Positions 33,993-46,151 of a DNA stretch of 64,000 nt are shown in pieces. The translations under genes and the position numbers were made by a program. The first letter of the stretch is position 1, and every line of letters starts with the position of its first letter. The notes beneath the pieces were generated by a model. The model was not told the origin of the DNA. It was given only the letters and a program-made list of their open reading frames with translations, and made no database searches. The DNA is from Tetracladium setigerum. Its lineage: Eukaryota > Ascomycota > Leotiomycetes > Helotiales. The DNA lies in contig PZJY01000011.1 of assembly GCA_031472005.1 (NCBI GenBank), forward strand, positions 1,674,001-1,738,000, written 5' to 3'.

Positions 33993-35065
33993 AAATCGAG
34001 TCATCCTGCTCTGCTTTTTAGCTTAGGAATACGTCAGTATAACCCAACGAAAAGTGGGCACCACACAAAACAATGTCCTCGACCACAATTCTATAATTTC
34101 CGTCTACTTAACGACTACTGTTATCGTGCCAGGAGATAGCACGGATCGGGTGGAGAAAGACTGAGAGAAGGGGAGGGAGAGGGGGAAAGAGAGGAGGGGA
34201 AAATGCGAATAAGAGAAGGAGGAATGATGTGAGTAAGTCTTATAGGTAATGTGAAGCTAATTAAGTAAATGGTAATTCATTTAAGGGATAAGAAGGAGGA
34301 GAGAGATGCTCTCTAGGTATCTTCCTAATGCTATTTATGAATGTCTGGATGTCCGAATTAGTATGTGATAAGTGCTCCACCGTGTCCGCCTCGAACAATT
34401 GTATACTTACTAAAGATCCGCCAGAAGAAGCATAAGATTATTCTCCGATAGGTATTTGCCAACCTATCTCGGTACCTACCTACTTTTATTTCTCTACTCG
34501 CGTCCACAATAAATACCAAGCCAATATGTACAAACTCCGTAAAACCAGTTTCTTCCAACTTTATGTAGAGGAGTATGACATGCTTCATCACTTGACCAAA
34601 CTGTCCAAAAGAGACACTATTTCTATCTGCCTCTCCCTAGAGAATAGCTTACCTATACCTACTAGTCTATGAAGAATCTCTTTTATATATAGCGATAAGT
34701 ACTCACCACGTGACTCACCTACGACGTCCTTCCAACCCTTTTTTCGGGGTGGGGGAGGAGGGATATAGATCGGTATACTCTTTCCATTTTTCTTTTCTTT
34801 TTCTTTCTCCTTCTGATCACGCTTCACTACTCTCCCAAAAAAAAACACACACAGAAGAAACCCAAAAGAGGAATTCATTCTTTTCCCTCCTCCCAATTTT
34901 TCTTTTATACTCTTCCTCCTAACTAAACAGAAAACAGTTCAAAAAAATCTAACACACGCCTCCCTCGCTTACATATCAAACCCTCCATCCTTCAGCGCGT
35001 ATTTTTCGTTCTTCATCAAGCACGATCAAATCTCCATTTTTTCCTCGTGAATTCATGTGCCACAT
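33993..35065. other. Convergent intergenic region
   Basis: Between the 2EXR (+) and abp1 (-) genes. A purine-rich tract (GAGAAGGGGAGGGAGAGGG-like) lies at about 34150-34210 and AT-rich sequence with CTACCTAC repeats near 34470. No gene seen. Confidence 0.5.
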
Positions 35066-37803
35066 CTATTCATCAAGCTGCACATAATTGGCAGGGAAGA
35101 GACCCGACTTGCCGCGGAAGTGACCGAACCACCAATCTTCATCGGGGAATTCCTACACAAAAAAGAAAAATGATAATCAGTACTAGATTCCTTGTGTTTT
35201 GATGATTTGGGATAAAAGAGGGGACTTACTAGACCAGTAATAGTTGCGTTTTCCTCGAAACTCAGCTCGTTATCCTCTGCAGCTTCGTAATCATAAATCG
35301 CCGTTGCAGTGGGCCCTGTGCCGGTTGCACGGGTGCAGCAGCAGCAGCAGCAGGAGCAGGCGTTGGTCGTGTGGCGGTATTCAATTGAGGTGGTGCAGGT
35401 GCTTCCTCCTCCTCTTGTTCTTCTTCGCCCTCAACTAGCTCGACGTAGTTACTTGGAAACAGACCGCTTTCGCCACGGGAGTTGGTACCCATCCACCAGT
35501 CCTCGTCGACCATTTCGATGTTGGTAACATACTCACCCTCAACGAGTTCAAGCTCATTGTCTTCGGCTTTCTCATAGTCGTAGGAGATCAGGGCACGTTT
35601 TCCGCTAGTGGCGTTTCCTTGGTCGATGGTGGTTGCGGCGATGGCGCCTCCGGCTGCTGCTCCGACAGCTACGCCAGCGACAACTGCACCGGCAGTACGC
35701 GCAATATTGTGGCCGGCTGGTTCTTTATCTTGTGGTCTGTCTTGAGCAATGTTGCGCTCGATGCTTTCGGTTGGGAAGACTGGTGGGAGTTTGCGCTCTT
35801 GCGGTGGTTCGATGGGTGCTGGTTGTGCGCTGCGGGAGACGGGGATGGCAATGCGAACGGGGGATTGCTCGCGTGCCTCTGGGGTCGGTGGAGTAGGACT
35901 GCGCTGGACACGGGGTGGAGGGGGAATGTTGGGTCCACTTTGCTCTTCTTCATCCTCGTCAGGGCGGGAGCGAGATGGGAGGCTCACAGGAGGACCTGGT
36001 CGGGTTGCTGATGGGATTGGTGGAGGTGGTGGGGAATCATCTCGTGGGGCTTGATGAACTGGAGGAGCTCCCATGGGTACTCCGCCCTTGAAGCGATCCT
36101 TCAATGCGCTGACTCCTCCAGCAGGAGATGATGGAGCCTCTTCACGTTCAGGCTCACGTGTGTCCTCCCCAGTTCGCTGTTCATCAATGCTACCAGCACC
36201 AGAACGTCCAGTAGCATTGATAGCAACCGGTGCCCAAGACTTACCAGAATAACCACTTTTCCATTGGCCACTACCACTAGTTTGACTAGCAATAGGAGCA
36301 ACAGCGGGTTGAGTGTCAGCAGCGCCGCTGAGACCTCTCTCACGTGCCTTCTTCTCAGCCCAAATTTGGGCCGGGGTCTTTCCACCCTCGTCAGCGAAAG
36401 TCTTGCTCGCAGCACCAACAGTAGGGGCGGAAGAAGTTGGCCCAGCGGAATGGAGACCAAATTGACCCGGGGTTGGAGCCTTGGTACCGGAAAAGTTGGA
36501 AGCATTGGATCCAAACTTGTTTGCGACTTTGGGTCTTGGCAGAGCTGTCAATCTCTCTGATTGCGAAAAGGCAGCGGATCTATCCGCAAGTGACTTTGGT
36601 TGCTCACTGTCGCTTGTGTTGGATGTTCCTGTGACAGCTGGAGAAAGTCTAGCATTTCCATCATCACCTGGCTTTTGTGCTTTGGCTCTAATAGCTGCAA
36701 TGTCAACCTTTCCAACTGGCTCGTATGCGCCCTTTACGATCGTTGGTCGATCATCGTCCTTCTTCTGGGCTTGTGCACGGATCGCGGCAATATCGACCTT
36801 GCCCACTGGCTGGTATCCCCCTCGAACAAGATCAGGGTTGCTGCTCTCTCCTCGGTTGGCTGTAGTGAAAGGTGTAGGCACCGGCTTTTGCTTTGTCAAC
36901 TCTGCCATGTTGACCTTCGTGGGCTTATATGCAGGGGCGACCTTTTCCAATTGAGATCTGATGATAGGAGGAGCATCTGCGCCCCATCCATCTGCATCGA
37001 CGTCTCCGCCCTGCTGGGTTCTCGACCTTGACCCCGCTAAGGGATTGAAGCCACCAGCCCCGGATCTCGTAGGATTGAAGACTGGCTTTGAAGCCAGAGG
37101 CGGTGCTGGTCCGGCAGATGGCGTAGGGGCTGCACTGCTGGAGGAATACTTTGCGCCGGAAGCATCTGCCACTTTTTGCACAATTCCCTCTGGTGTGAGA
37201 TCGCGGTCGGAGCGAGCAGTGATTTGGACATGGTAGCCCTTGGGCGCAGTTAGAATTACACTGAATAGTAAAAGGAGGACAAGCAACTAACATGGAGAAT
37301 CTTTGAAACTGCGGCCAAATGGCTTGTGAAGTAGCCTTTTGTTCGTTCAGGCACACCTTCTCCACACTTGAAGATCTGTCAGCCCAATATTTTCCTCCAT
37401 AGGATTTCTGCACCTACCCATCCGATCAAAACATATTTTGGTAGTGTGGTATTTGGATCCTTCACTTTAACGAATGCAAACTGAACGCGACCTTCGGAGA
37501 AGTCCTCAATCAAGTCCACAAGCTCCCCCTCTATGCAAGGCCGCCAAGTTAGCACACCGGACCGGTAGGGACTTGGGGGAAGTGGCATGCCATACCTCCA
37601 GTGCTCTGCACTTTTAGAATGCTCTCCTTTCCACCGCTGTCTTGCTGAAATGCGTTTACGAGAGGGGCAGAAACGGAGAAAACTGCCCACTGGCCATAAG
37701 TTGGAGAGGCTGCGGCGGGGCCTGATGGTGCTGGCGAATTGATGACACCGGCATAGGAGGATTTGATGGAAGGCCCATTTGTGGAGGTATTGAGCGAAGC
37801 CAT
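35066..37803 (-). CDS. abp1: Actin-binding protein Abp1 (ADF-H plus two SH3; one-base break near 35331)
   Basis: Five exons: 37803-37596, 37530-37418, 37366-37292, 37238-35230, 35152-35066. With one base added in GGG 35331-35333 the total is 831 codons. ADF-homology domain in residues 1-150: TYGQWAVFSVSAPLVNAFQQ, FVKVKDPNTTLPKYVLIGW, CGEGVPERTKGYFTSHLAAV, HGYHVQITARSDRDLT. Then KPVFNPTRSGAGGFNPLAG, typical of fungal Abp1, and two copies of GxYxPVGKVDIAAIRAxAQ. A long Pro-rich linker is followed by SH3-1 (ALISYDYEKAEDNELELVEG, DEDWWMGTNSRGESGLFPSN) and SH3-2 (TAIYDYEAAEDNELSFEENA, DEDWWFGHFRGKSGLFPANY). The single base restores the start of SH3-2, whose end sits in the last exon. Abp1 binds F-actin at endocytic patches, activates Arp2/3 and recruits SH3 partners. 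Confidence 0.92.
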
Positions 37804-38730
37804 CTCTGCGGGGAGGGAGAAGAAGTGTGAATATGTAGGTAGATCGAGAGTTGTGAGGATGAGGATTCTTTGGGAAAGCAAGAAAGATGATGGTGAGAGA
37901 TGACGACCACTGGCCGTCCTGCCAGATCCAAATTGGGACTAGCTCTGCCAAGATGCCAAGGGTAGAGCTGCAGCCTCGGGAGTCGGGCGGTGGCTGTCTT
38001 TGTGACGGTTAGTGAATGACGGAGCACCAACCATTTCCAAAGTTTCTCGTTCGCCTTGCGATCCATCTCGACCTTCAACAACAACAACAACCCACAACTC
38101 CAAAGCCATTGGAATCACGGAGCCACACAACCCTTCCCCACAGGAGAGAGAGTTACCTACCTACGCTACTCCATCTTTCTGCAGCTCGCCCGCTTGAGCA
38201 GCAGTCAGCACTCACAACTATATCTCACTCACACCACGCTCCTCATTCTCCTCGCTTTCCACCTCCTCCTCCTCCTCCTCCTCCTCCTCCTCCTCCTCCT
38301 CCTCCTCCTCCTCCTCATTCACTCACTCCTTACATACTCCTCAACTCCCTACCCCCTTCACCATCCTCCTCACCATCCTCCTCTCCTCGTACGCAGCAGT
38401 GCTTTGCTCTTATGCCATTACTGCTACGCTTTCGTTGATTGCCCACTGTCAATCAGTCAATCAATCTACCTACCTTATCAATCAATCGCCCAGCTATCTA
38501 CGCTAGCTGATGCCTTGTTGATAGAGCTCACAGCTCCTCCTCCCCCATTTCCTTCTCTTGATCTCGAGGCTATCTTGCGCAGCTTGGGAATCGTCTGTCT
38601 CTTCCTTGATTCGTTGTGTTTGATCAATGGTCTTTGTACAATTGCTCCAGCGTTTCCTGTTATCTCATTTCCTCTTCTTTGACGCTGCATAAGTCCCAGT
38701 CTTGTTGGTCTACCAGTACTTTTCTGCATC
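37804..38730. other. Divergent promoter region of abp1 and the F-box gene
   Basis: Contains the CTC repeat at 38262-38316 and CA/CT-rich leader sequence. Reading frames here come from the low-complexity sequence and are not credible genes. Confidence 0.5.
38262..38316. repeat. (CTC)n microsatellite
   Basis: About 18 uninterrupted CTC units in the leader region of the F-box gene. Confidence 0.9.
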
Positions 38731-41700
38731 ATGGCGTCCACCGGGAGCGACACATCCTCGGACACCAGCACGGATACATCCATAGAGGAATCAGCATCTA
38801 ACACGTCGCAACTGCCCCGGACCAACTCAAACACACTTGCAGCTACAGATTCTGCAGCTGGCACGACGCGGATCCCTTGCAATGAGGGAGACTCAGTCTC
38901 GGACATTTCCATACCTGCACGGACCGACAACGAATATGACAGTACAAAGAGCCCTTCCAATGGCCAGATAACGTCTGCGAAACACGGTTCAGAACAACAT
39001 CTCCCCCTCTGGAACAAGCAGCCGACGCGGTAGCATCCAGAAAGCGCAGATTGTCAAGCTCTACAGAAACAAGCGACGGTCGTACACATAATGGAATACC
39101 AAATGGGGATATAAAACGTTTCCGTGCGGACGAGAAGAGCCAGAACCAGCATAGTTTGAACGGGACAAGCTCCAAGAACAAATTCCTTCTGCCCGCTGAG
39201 ATTTGGCATCACATTTTCACATTCTGTCCTCCTAGAGTTCTGGGCCAATTGTTGCAAGTCAACAAGTCCTTTAATACGTTTATTGGGATTCCGTCACGCG
39301 ATCCCATTGTTGCCCTTGGAAAATCAACTCTTAAAGCCATGCTCCCGGATGAGATTTGGCGAGCTTCCAGGAAGCGCTTTCTACCAGGCGCACCAGGCCC
39401 TCTATCCAGATACACTGAACTACACATGTGGAAGTTGGCATGTGGAACTCGGTGCCAATCATGTGACAAAAAGGATGAAAGTGGAAGAAATCCTAAAGAT
39501 CAGTGGCGTCCCGCCCTGGTGAGAACGGTGTTTCTCCAGTTTGGAACTTTGGTATCCTTGTTTGTGGCCCTTGTCTAAGGGAACTTTCTGTGAAGGCGGG
39601 TCATCATTCCACAACATTCTCTGCAACTCACTAACATTATTAAAGGAGGTCGACTTGCTTCTCTCATCTGTATTTCCTTCCCCACTCATGGCGGCTTTAC
39701 CTCTCATTCTATTCACCAACGAACTTCATGTGATTCCTGCAGCCACATTGCAAGCTGCTCAACAACCCTCGTCCATTCAGATCACTAAACTTTTCTCAAA
39801 ACGGCAAGTGGAGGATATCAATAAGGAATTTGACCAGGTCAAGGCTCTAGGCTCAGCAGCGGCGGAAGAGTGGCTCAAGGGTTTAGACGGACTTGGAAAG
39901 GAACGAAAGAGCGACGCTGGTCGTTGGGAACGTTGGGAGGCTGGCGGAGGTCTAGCGAAGATGCGGAGTCACGATAGACAAGACTTGAAAAGGGTCAAGA
40001 CTGAGCCGGTGGTCTACAACCCACCAAAGCCATTGGGTTTGCCTTCAGGCAATGGTCTTCCGCCGCACCAGCCCCTTAAGCTAACACCCCAGGTAACTCA
40101 GTATTCGTCATATCAGGGTCCGCCGATACCGTTGCAATCGCACAACACTTTTCGTTAGTTTTCCGCAACAGTCCTCTTCCGGCCGTCTGGACAACGACCT
40201 GAGTGAATGCTAACAATATCTTTTAGAACCCAAACCCCCTCGTTATGATTCACCTTCACAATTTGGGCACCCGCTCTACCCTCCTCCACCAGGCCAAGCT
40301 CAGCCCAAACAGATCAGAACCAAGGAGGAAGTTACTGAAATGAAGGCAGCCCGCCGTGCAGACATAGAACGACGAAGCATGCTCTTTGATCCTCCTATCA
40401 CCGCTGGTGTTCTTGCTCACATGACATCCTTTCAAGCTGCGTTACAGATCCTACGGCCATTGGATGAAGGAGCCTGGGAGATGTTGAAGCCAAGATTACT
40501 TGCCCAAAGAGAAGAAGCCGAATTGAGAGAAAATGATCGACTCGCCCAGACCCGAGTGGCTCAGGAGCGTCTTGATGAGCGCCGAAACCTGGATACCCAA
40601 GCACGGTCAGACTCCAAGGATCCAATTGACAGGGAATGGGAAGATGTTCAAGCTCCTCTCCGTGCTCGCATCGGTGGGTATGCTGATGAGATCATCCGTG
40701 ATGGCTGGAACGGCGGAGAGAAATTGATCATTGACAGTTGCCCTCTATTTGCCGCCGAGGTATTGGTCTATGTGCGCAAGAGATTTTACGCCGAGGTTGC
40801 CAAAGATGATGCCGCTCTTCGTGCAACTGGCAGACAGCCGAAATTGGATCCACCAAATGGCCCCTTTTCTAGGAAACTTATTTTGGAGAACATGAAATGG
40901 GTCTATGATACCAAAATCAAGCCATTCACGGAGCCTCACCGTAAGGATATCTTTCTTTGCAATGGTTGCGAAATCATTACCAAGTATTATGGCTTCGAAG
41001 GCATGATCCAACATTTTGCGGCTAAACACACCAATACTTTAAGTAAGGGAAACATGGTAGTATATTGGAAATCCGAATGGCCAGAACATCCCCCATTCAA
41101 CCCGGACCCTAACAGCGTGAAACCCTACTTTGGTGCTGCGCCAGGTGTCAGCGCTCCCTACACAAATCCTGCACTGCCATCAATGCAGCCAAATTATGGT
41201 TATGGTGGGTATCAGCCAGCTCCTGTCCCTCCGACTGTGCAATCTCATCAGCCTCATGGATATCAACCAAGTCCAAGTCCTTACTATGGCCATCCGCAAT
41301 TCGACTCTTATTCGGGACATCAAAATGGACCTTATGCTCCTCCCCCATATCCGGAAGTTTCGCAGCCCTATCAAGTTGCACCATATTCAGCTGCACCTCC
41401 ACAAGGTAATGTTGGGTATGAAGTCTCTATGAATTACAGCCAGCAAGGTTATGGTACTCCCTATGCCACGTCTCAAGTTCCCTACTCTGCTGCACCAGGC
41501 CAGGGGCAAGGATACCCTACATCGGCCTACGAATCTTCTCAACCTGGTTACGCTCCACAGAATGGTCAATATGGACAAGCATACGACCAGCCAGCGCCAT
41601 ATCCGGCTACCAACTATGCGCACACAGCACCCCATGCCACCGAGCAATACAGGATGCAGCTCCAACAGCTTGCGCGCGACGCTCGAGAGATTTGGGATTG

Positions 41701-43926
41701 GATTCACAAAGTCAAAGAGGTTCCAGGAAGTGTAAAGGTATACACCGTCATCTACCATATCCTGAGTAGATTTCGAGCCGCGTTTCAAGGCGTTCCTTCA
41801 CTCTCCATGCTCGTTGACGGACTTTCTAACAACAAAGACATGCGTCCAGTCCGAAACGTAAATGGACTTGCCTGTAAAGCCTGTACATTGGGCCTGCCAG
41901 GTGCTGCTTCTGCCCCTACCAAGAAGCATTTCTCTTTCCCTCAGCTTGTCAATCATTTCCACGTGGCTCATGAAGAAAATGTCTCTCAAAGTGGTGCCGG
42001 GCCCATTCCTGACTGGACAAAGGATATGGTTGAGCTTCCGGTTCACTCTAAGCTTCTTTTGGTTGCATCCGCACCAGGGATGGACGAAGAGAAACTGAAG
42101 TTTTATGTCGAAGCAATCCCCGAAATTATGTCTCGGCCTGATGCTAATGCCCACAATACACCAGAGCAGTATTATATCGCCTCGTCACAGGATAACCACG
42201 AGAGCTATTATACTATCACCGACAACTCAAAACCATCGAACGCTATCAATACTCCTTACGACAATGGAGAATATGATCCTCGGAACCCAAGAGATCTCAG
42301 TGTGGATGCTCGGTCATCATTCCGCAAACCTTCTTATGGCAATGGTCAATCTAGGGCGTATGATACTATTGTCGATGACGAACCTATCCAACGGAACAGA
42401 CAAGATGAAGAACTCCGTCGTACTTCTTATCAGGAGCAATCTGACCGTCCACATGTCGAGCGGAGACCAATTTCGTCGGCCCAGACCAGGTATGGGCTCG
42501 ATTATGGTAGATCAGATGTGCGCGAGGACGCACCTATTTACGTTCAACGGCCAGTCCGTTATCAAGACGAAGAGGAGGTTAGATACCGAGTCCGTCACGA
42601 GCGACCTGTCGCATATGAAGAGCCTGAGCGAGTTCACGAAAGTCGCAATTACAGGGCCGAAAACAACCAGGCTTTCCGGATCAACCGCCAGGATATCCAA
42701 TCCGCATCTGCTCACGAAGATCCTGCTGCTCAACAACATCGCGTCTTTGAAGTGGTTGCTCAGATCCAAGAACAAGCAAAAGTCGCAAAAGAGAGAGAGT
42801 ATGCTAGAAAGGATCGCCCTGAAGCTGGTTCTGAGGATGGCGAAGTACGAGCTGAACCCACTCAACTTCGGAAGCCACTTGATACTACCAATGGGGATGT
42901 CGAACGTTTCCTCGACGAGCTCCGTCCTGTGGAGCGTGTTCATCAGAACGGCAGCGACCTCGAGGATATTGAACGTCCGAGGGAAGATCCATGTGGGAAG
43001 GAGGTCGTGATCAGGCCTATCACGTCGAGCCAGAACGTCGACGCGGTGAACACGAAGTCGACCAGCCAAGTAATGGCCGTCCCATTGCAATTGATGAGCA
43101 TCCTCAAGTCGGTCGCCTCTACGGACGAGTGGCATCTCACCAGTCACGATATGAAGATCGTTACATTACCTCCAACCCTGAACGTCGAGAGCGATCACCA
43201 GAACTGGTCGATCGCAGATATAAGTTGAATAATGTTGTCTACCGTGACGAGAGGCAGGGTAGCGCCGCTCGTCGCACACCGAACAGATACGCCCGATACG
43301 AGAGCGTCAGACTTGAAAACGAACGCGAACGCTCAAGATCGCCTATGTATGTTCAGATGGGCGGTAAGCAACCTGCACCATACCGCGAACACAGCATTGC
43401 ACCACAAGAACCTACCTATCGTTCCAGAACACCGCTGTCTCACTCTCAAGAGCCCATTTACCGTGCTCGCTCTCCACTCCCTTCCACAAGTGATGAGCCT
43501 CTCTACGACCGCCCTGGCCCCGCACCACGCCAACAAGAATATTACCGTGTCGAGCCTCGACCTCAGTACACAGAAACATTTGAATATGTCAGAGTGGCGG
43601 ATCCTCAGGGGGACTACATGATTCGAAGGGCAGTGAGGCAGCCGGTTTATGCTGCGAGGTATGAGGATGAGGAGAGGCTGCCTGTTTATGAGAGTCGTGG
43701 TGGTAGGAGACGAGAACAACTTCATCATGTTATTGGAAGTGCACAAGAGGCGTATGAGGAAAGGCAGGGGGTTTATGAGAGTCGTCCTCCTCCTAGCAGT
43801 AGTGGTGGTGGTGGTGGTAATGGAATGCAGTACGAAGAGGAGTACGATCCACGACATCCTGAGACGGTCGCGAAAGCGAATAATGTCGGTGCACCACCGC
43901 AAAGGTTGGAGGGATTGAGATATTAG
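38731..43926 (+). CDS. Very large F-box protein with two zinc-finger-like modules (three one-base breaks)
   Basis: Exons 38731-39595, 39646-40153, 40227-43926. Three single-base losses (C5 39003-39007; CCC near 39510-39516; 42981-42990) must be allowed; each exon then has the right phase and the total is 1,692 codons. Residues 1-150 are Ser/Thr-rich. The F-box is KFLLPAEIWHHIFTFCPPRV followed by LGQLLQVNKSF. Then come paired cysteines (CGTRCQSCDKK, FGILVCGPC) and LPLILFTNELHVIPAATL. A middle domain has FDPPITAGVLAHMTSFQAAL and the finger-like FLCNGCEIITKYYGFEGMIQHF..KH. A Tyr/Pro/Gln-rich stretch leads to a second module ACKACTLGLPG...FPQLVNHFHVAHEE, and the last 500 residues are Arg/Glu/Tyr-rich. 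F-box proteins recruit substrates to SCF ubiquitin ligases; the target is unknown. The first intron starts with GC (AAG|GCGGGT, branch ACTAAC, AAAG). Confidence 0.8.
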
Positions 43927-44691
43927 TCGGTGATATTTTGTGATGCTTAAGGAGACGGCGGTGTTGCGATTGTATGATACGTTCTGGTATAATATTTTGT
44001 GATTTTTTTCTCTTTGCATGATGGCGTAGCTTGGGGGTGCTTTGATTTGGCTTTGTTACGGTCATCTCAAGGGTTTGCTTTTACGATTCATTTTCGACTT
44101 CCTTTCTTTGTGTAACGGTCTAAGATCGGATATCATGGAAGATTGTGTCTCATTCACATACGTTCACGATGCAGCATGGAGCAATGGCTGGATCTCAGAT
44201 TTACGCTCTTTCTTTCACTTCATTTCATCACACTTCTGTAAAAACATGTCACGCACTCTCTTCAAATCGCATTGCCTTATTATCATTAAAGTTAGTTGTT
44301 GGATCACTCAAAATCAAATTTGGAACTAAAAGTCAACTTTTGATTCGTGAGGGAGTTTGTGGTTGTTATTTGGTTTGTTCGAGGGATCATCAACAGGCAA
44401 GGAGTTGTTTCGGGGTTTTTGAGGACTGGGTTGGTGTGAGCGAGAGGGGAGTTTCTTCGAAAGTTGCGGTTTTATGTGTGTGAATACTTGTATGATCAGA
44501 TCATTAGTTTATTACGTTGATAAGGTTGGGATATTATGTACGTGGGTTAATCCAAACAATGGTAATCCCTTGAAACTATTATATTCAGTATTGAGAATGT
44601 GTTTTAGGAGGTTGTTAATCTTTATAAGTGACAGAAGTTCAATTTAGTTTTGCTTTCTTCCCTACGTACTCTAAAAGTCTTTGCATGAAGA
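43927..44691. other. Intergenic region before the transposon relic
   Basis: 3' flank of the F-box gene; no gene seen. A short + strand frame at 44042-44483 shows no motif. Confidence 0.45.
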
Positions 44692-44726
44692 CCACCAGAG
44701 GGTGCAGGAATTCCTGCGACACCAAA
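44692..44726 (+). repeat. Left terminal inverted repeat of the mariner relic
   Basis: CCACCAGAGGGTGCAGGAAT then TCCTGCGACACCAAA; one mismatch to the right end over 35 bases. It contains its own palindrome GCAGGAATTCCTGC. Confidence 0.9.
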
Positions 44727-44794
44727 GAAGTGGTCTGTGCACCATCATCAAAAGTAGAGTAAATTAGTAGAATAACTCTTTAATTATATAATTA

Positions 44795-46080
44795 TGGCTC
44801 TAACAACTCGATCACAAGCTCGTCCGTACACTCTTGAGATGGTCGAAAGCCATTAAGAGTATTTTACTCTAAAGAAGTCCGAATTCTTCGCTACGTATGA
44901 CCGAAATCATGGGAAGAAGTGGTTTACTGAAATTTGTAAAGAAGTGGATATTAATCGCTTAATAGGCTATCGATGGCTTCAACAGCGCACTCGGCTTGGT
45001 AAAGAAGGGTATAGGAGGAATCGCAGGTAGTCGAAGGTCCTTGGCCGAAAGTCTCGAGTATCGAAAAGTATATGTAAATATCTTATAAGCAAAAGAAACC
45101 CGTACCGAAAGCAATTACTCGAATGCCAAATCGGCTAGCTAAAGCTCCCGGTCAAGAAAAGAGCTCTCCAGGCCGCACTTAAAAAGAATACGAAAGGCGG
45201 CCAGCGCTATAAGATGGCGTACGTGAAAAAGAGGATTTCACCGGTAAATAAGGCAAAACGAGAAGCGTACGGGGCCGAGCATATAAATAAGCCGATTTAT
45301 AGCTTTTAAGACCGAATCTTCTTTACAGACGAGGCGCACATCGATCCTAGTCTTATAAAGACCGGTTATATTCTCCGGGAGCGAGGAAAGCGATTAGATC
45401 CGGACAATATATAAGAAAAGCCTCAAAAAGCCGGTAATCAATTACATCTCGTTGCTTGGGTTAATTGGTACGCTAAGGCCGATAAGCTCGAGTTCTATCA
45501 CGATAAATAAGATTATACCGAGCGCCCTAAACGTCCTCGAAAGCCTCGGACTCGTAAAAACGAGCCGCTCGAGTCGTACGAAGCTCGAGTAAAGGAGTGG
45601 GAAGCGAAGCTACCACATGAGGTAGAAGTTAAAGTTAAGGGTAATTTAATGACTTAAAAGTACTATATGGACCGGCTTTTACCGGTCTATATAGGTGCAA
45701 TTCAAAACGCTCGAGAGAGAGAGGATATCGAGTGGATTTTATAAGAAGATAACGATCAAAGCCATAGCCATAAAGTCCCCCGGAACCAGACCTCAACTCT
45801 GGCCCAAGACGCTCGGAACGCTACTAATATTACGCTACTCGTTCACCCTCCTTAATCACCTGATTTAAATCCGATTGAGGGATGTTGGTGCATTTTAAAA
45901 GAACGGATGCGTAAGCGGCAGTGGAATTCGCTCGACGAGCTAAAAGAGGTATTATAAGACGAATGGAGTAAGATCACAATGAAAGAAATACAGGCTCGGA
46001 TACTTGAGATGCCGAAGAGATGTAAAGATATAAAGAATAGTGGTGGCAAGCCGATTAAGAGTGATTTATGGTAGTATATA
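44795..46080 (+). pseudogene. Broken Tc1/mariner transposase
   Basis: Same + strand frame reads with DDE blocks but has at least ten in-frame stops, so it cannot make a transposase. The first readable part is MALTTRSQARPYTLEMVESH; the last is WNSLDELKEVL..EWSKITM, ending in DIKNSGGKPIKSDLW. Spacing between the second and third acidic blocks is about 37 codons. Confidence 0.8.
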
Positions 46081-46116
46081 AAATAATAATACATTTTATC
46101 GGCTAAATCCGGCTAT

Positions 46117-46151
46117 TTTGGTGTCGCAGGAATTCCTGCACCCCCTGGTGG
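46117..46151 (-). repeat. Right terminal inverted repeat of the mariner relic
   Basis: Reverse complement of the left end apart from one base (GGGGG versus GAGGG). Confidence 0.9.

Larger units (their letters stand above)
44692..46151 (+). mobile_element. Decayed Tc1/mariner element with terminal inverted repeats
   Basis: About 1,460 bases bounded by ~35-base inverted repeats. Between them a transposase reading (roughly 44795-46080) is broken by many in-frame TAA and TAG codons. Recognisable DDE blocks remain in order: FFTDEAHIDPS (about 45318), EDNDQSHSHK (about 45745) and HPP..SPDLNPIEGCW (about 45850). Helix-turn-helix-like ICKEVDINRLIGYRWLQQRT lies near the N-terminus. The stop codons fit C-to-T change of CAA/CAG, as repeat-induced point mutation would give. 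No clean TA duplication is visible outside the repeats. Confidence 0.85.

Noticed and set aside
34150..34210. Purine-rich tract as a possible gene or structured RNA
   Set aside because: Simple low-complexity sequence between convergent genes.
35262..35333. Ending of Abp1 as QGPLQRRFMITKLQRITS
   Set aside because: It destroys the second SH3 domain, whose residues are present one frame away and continue through a good intron.
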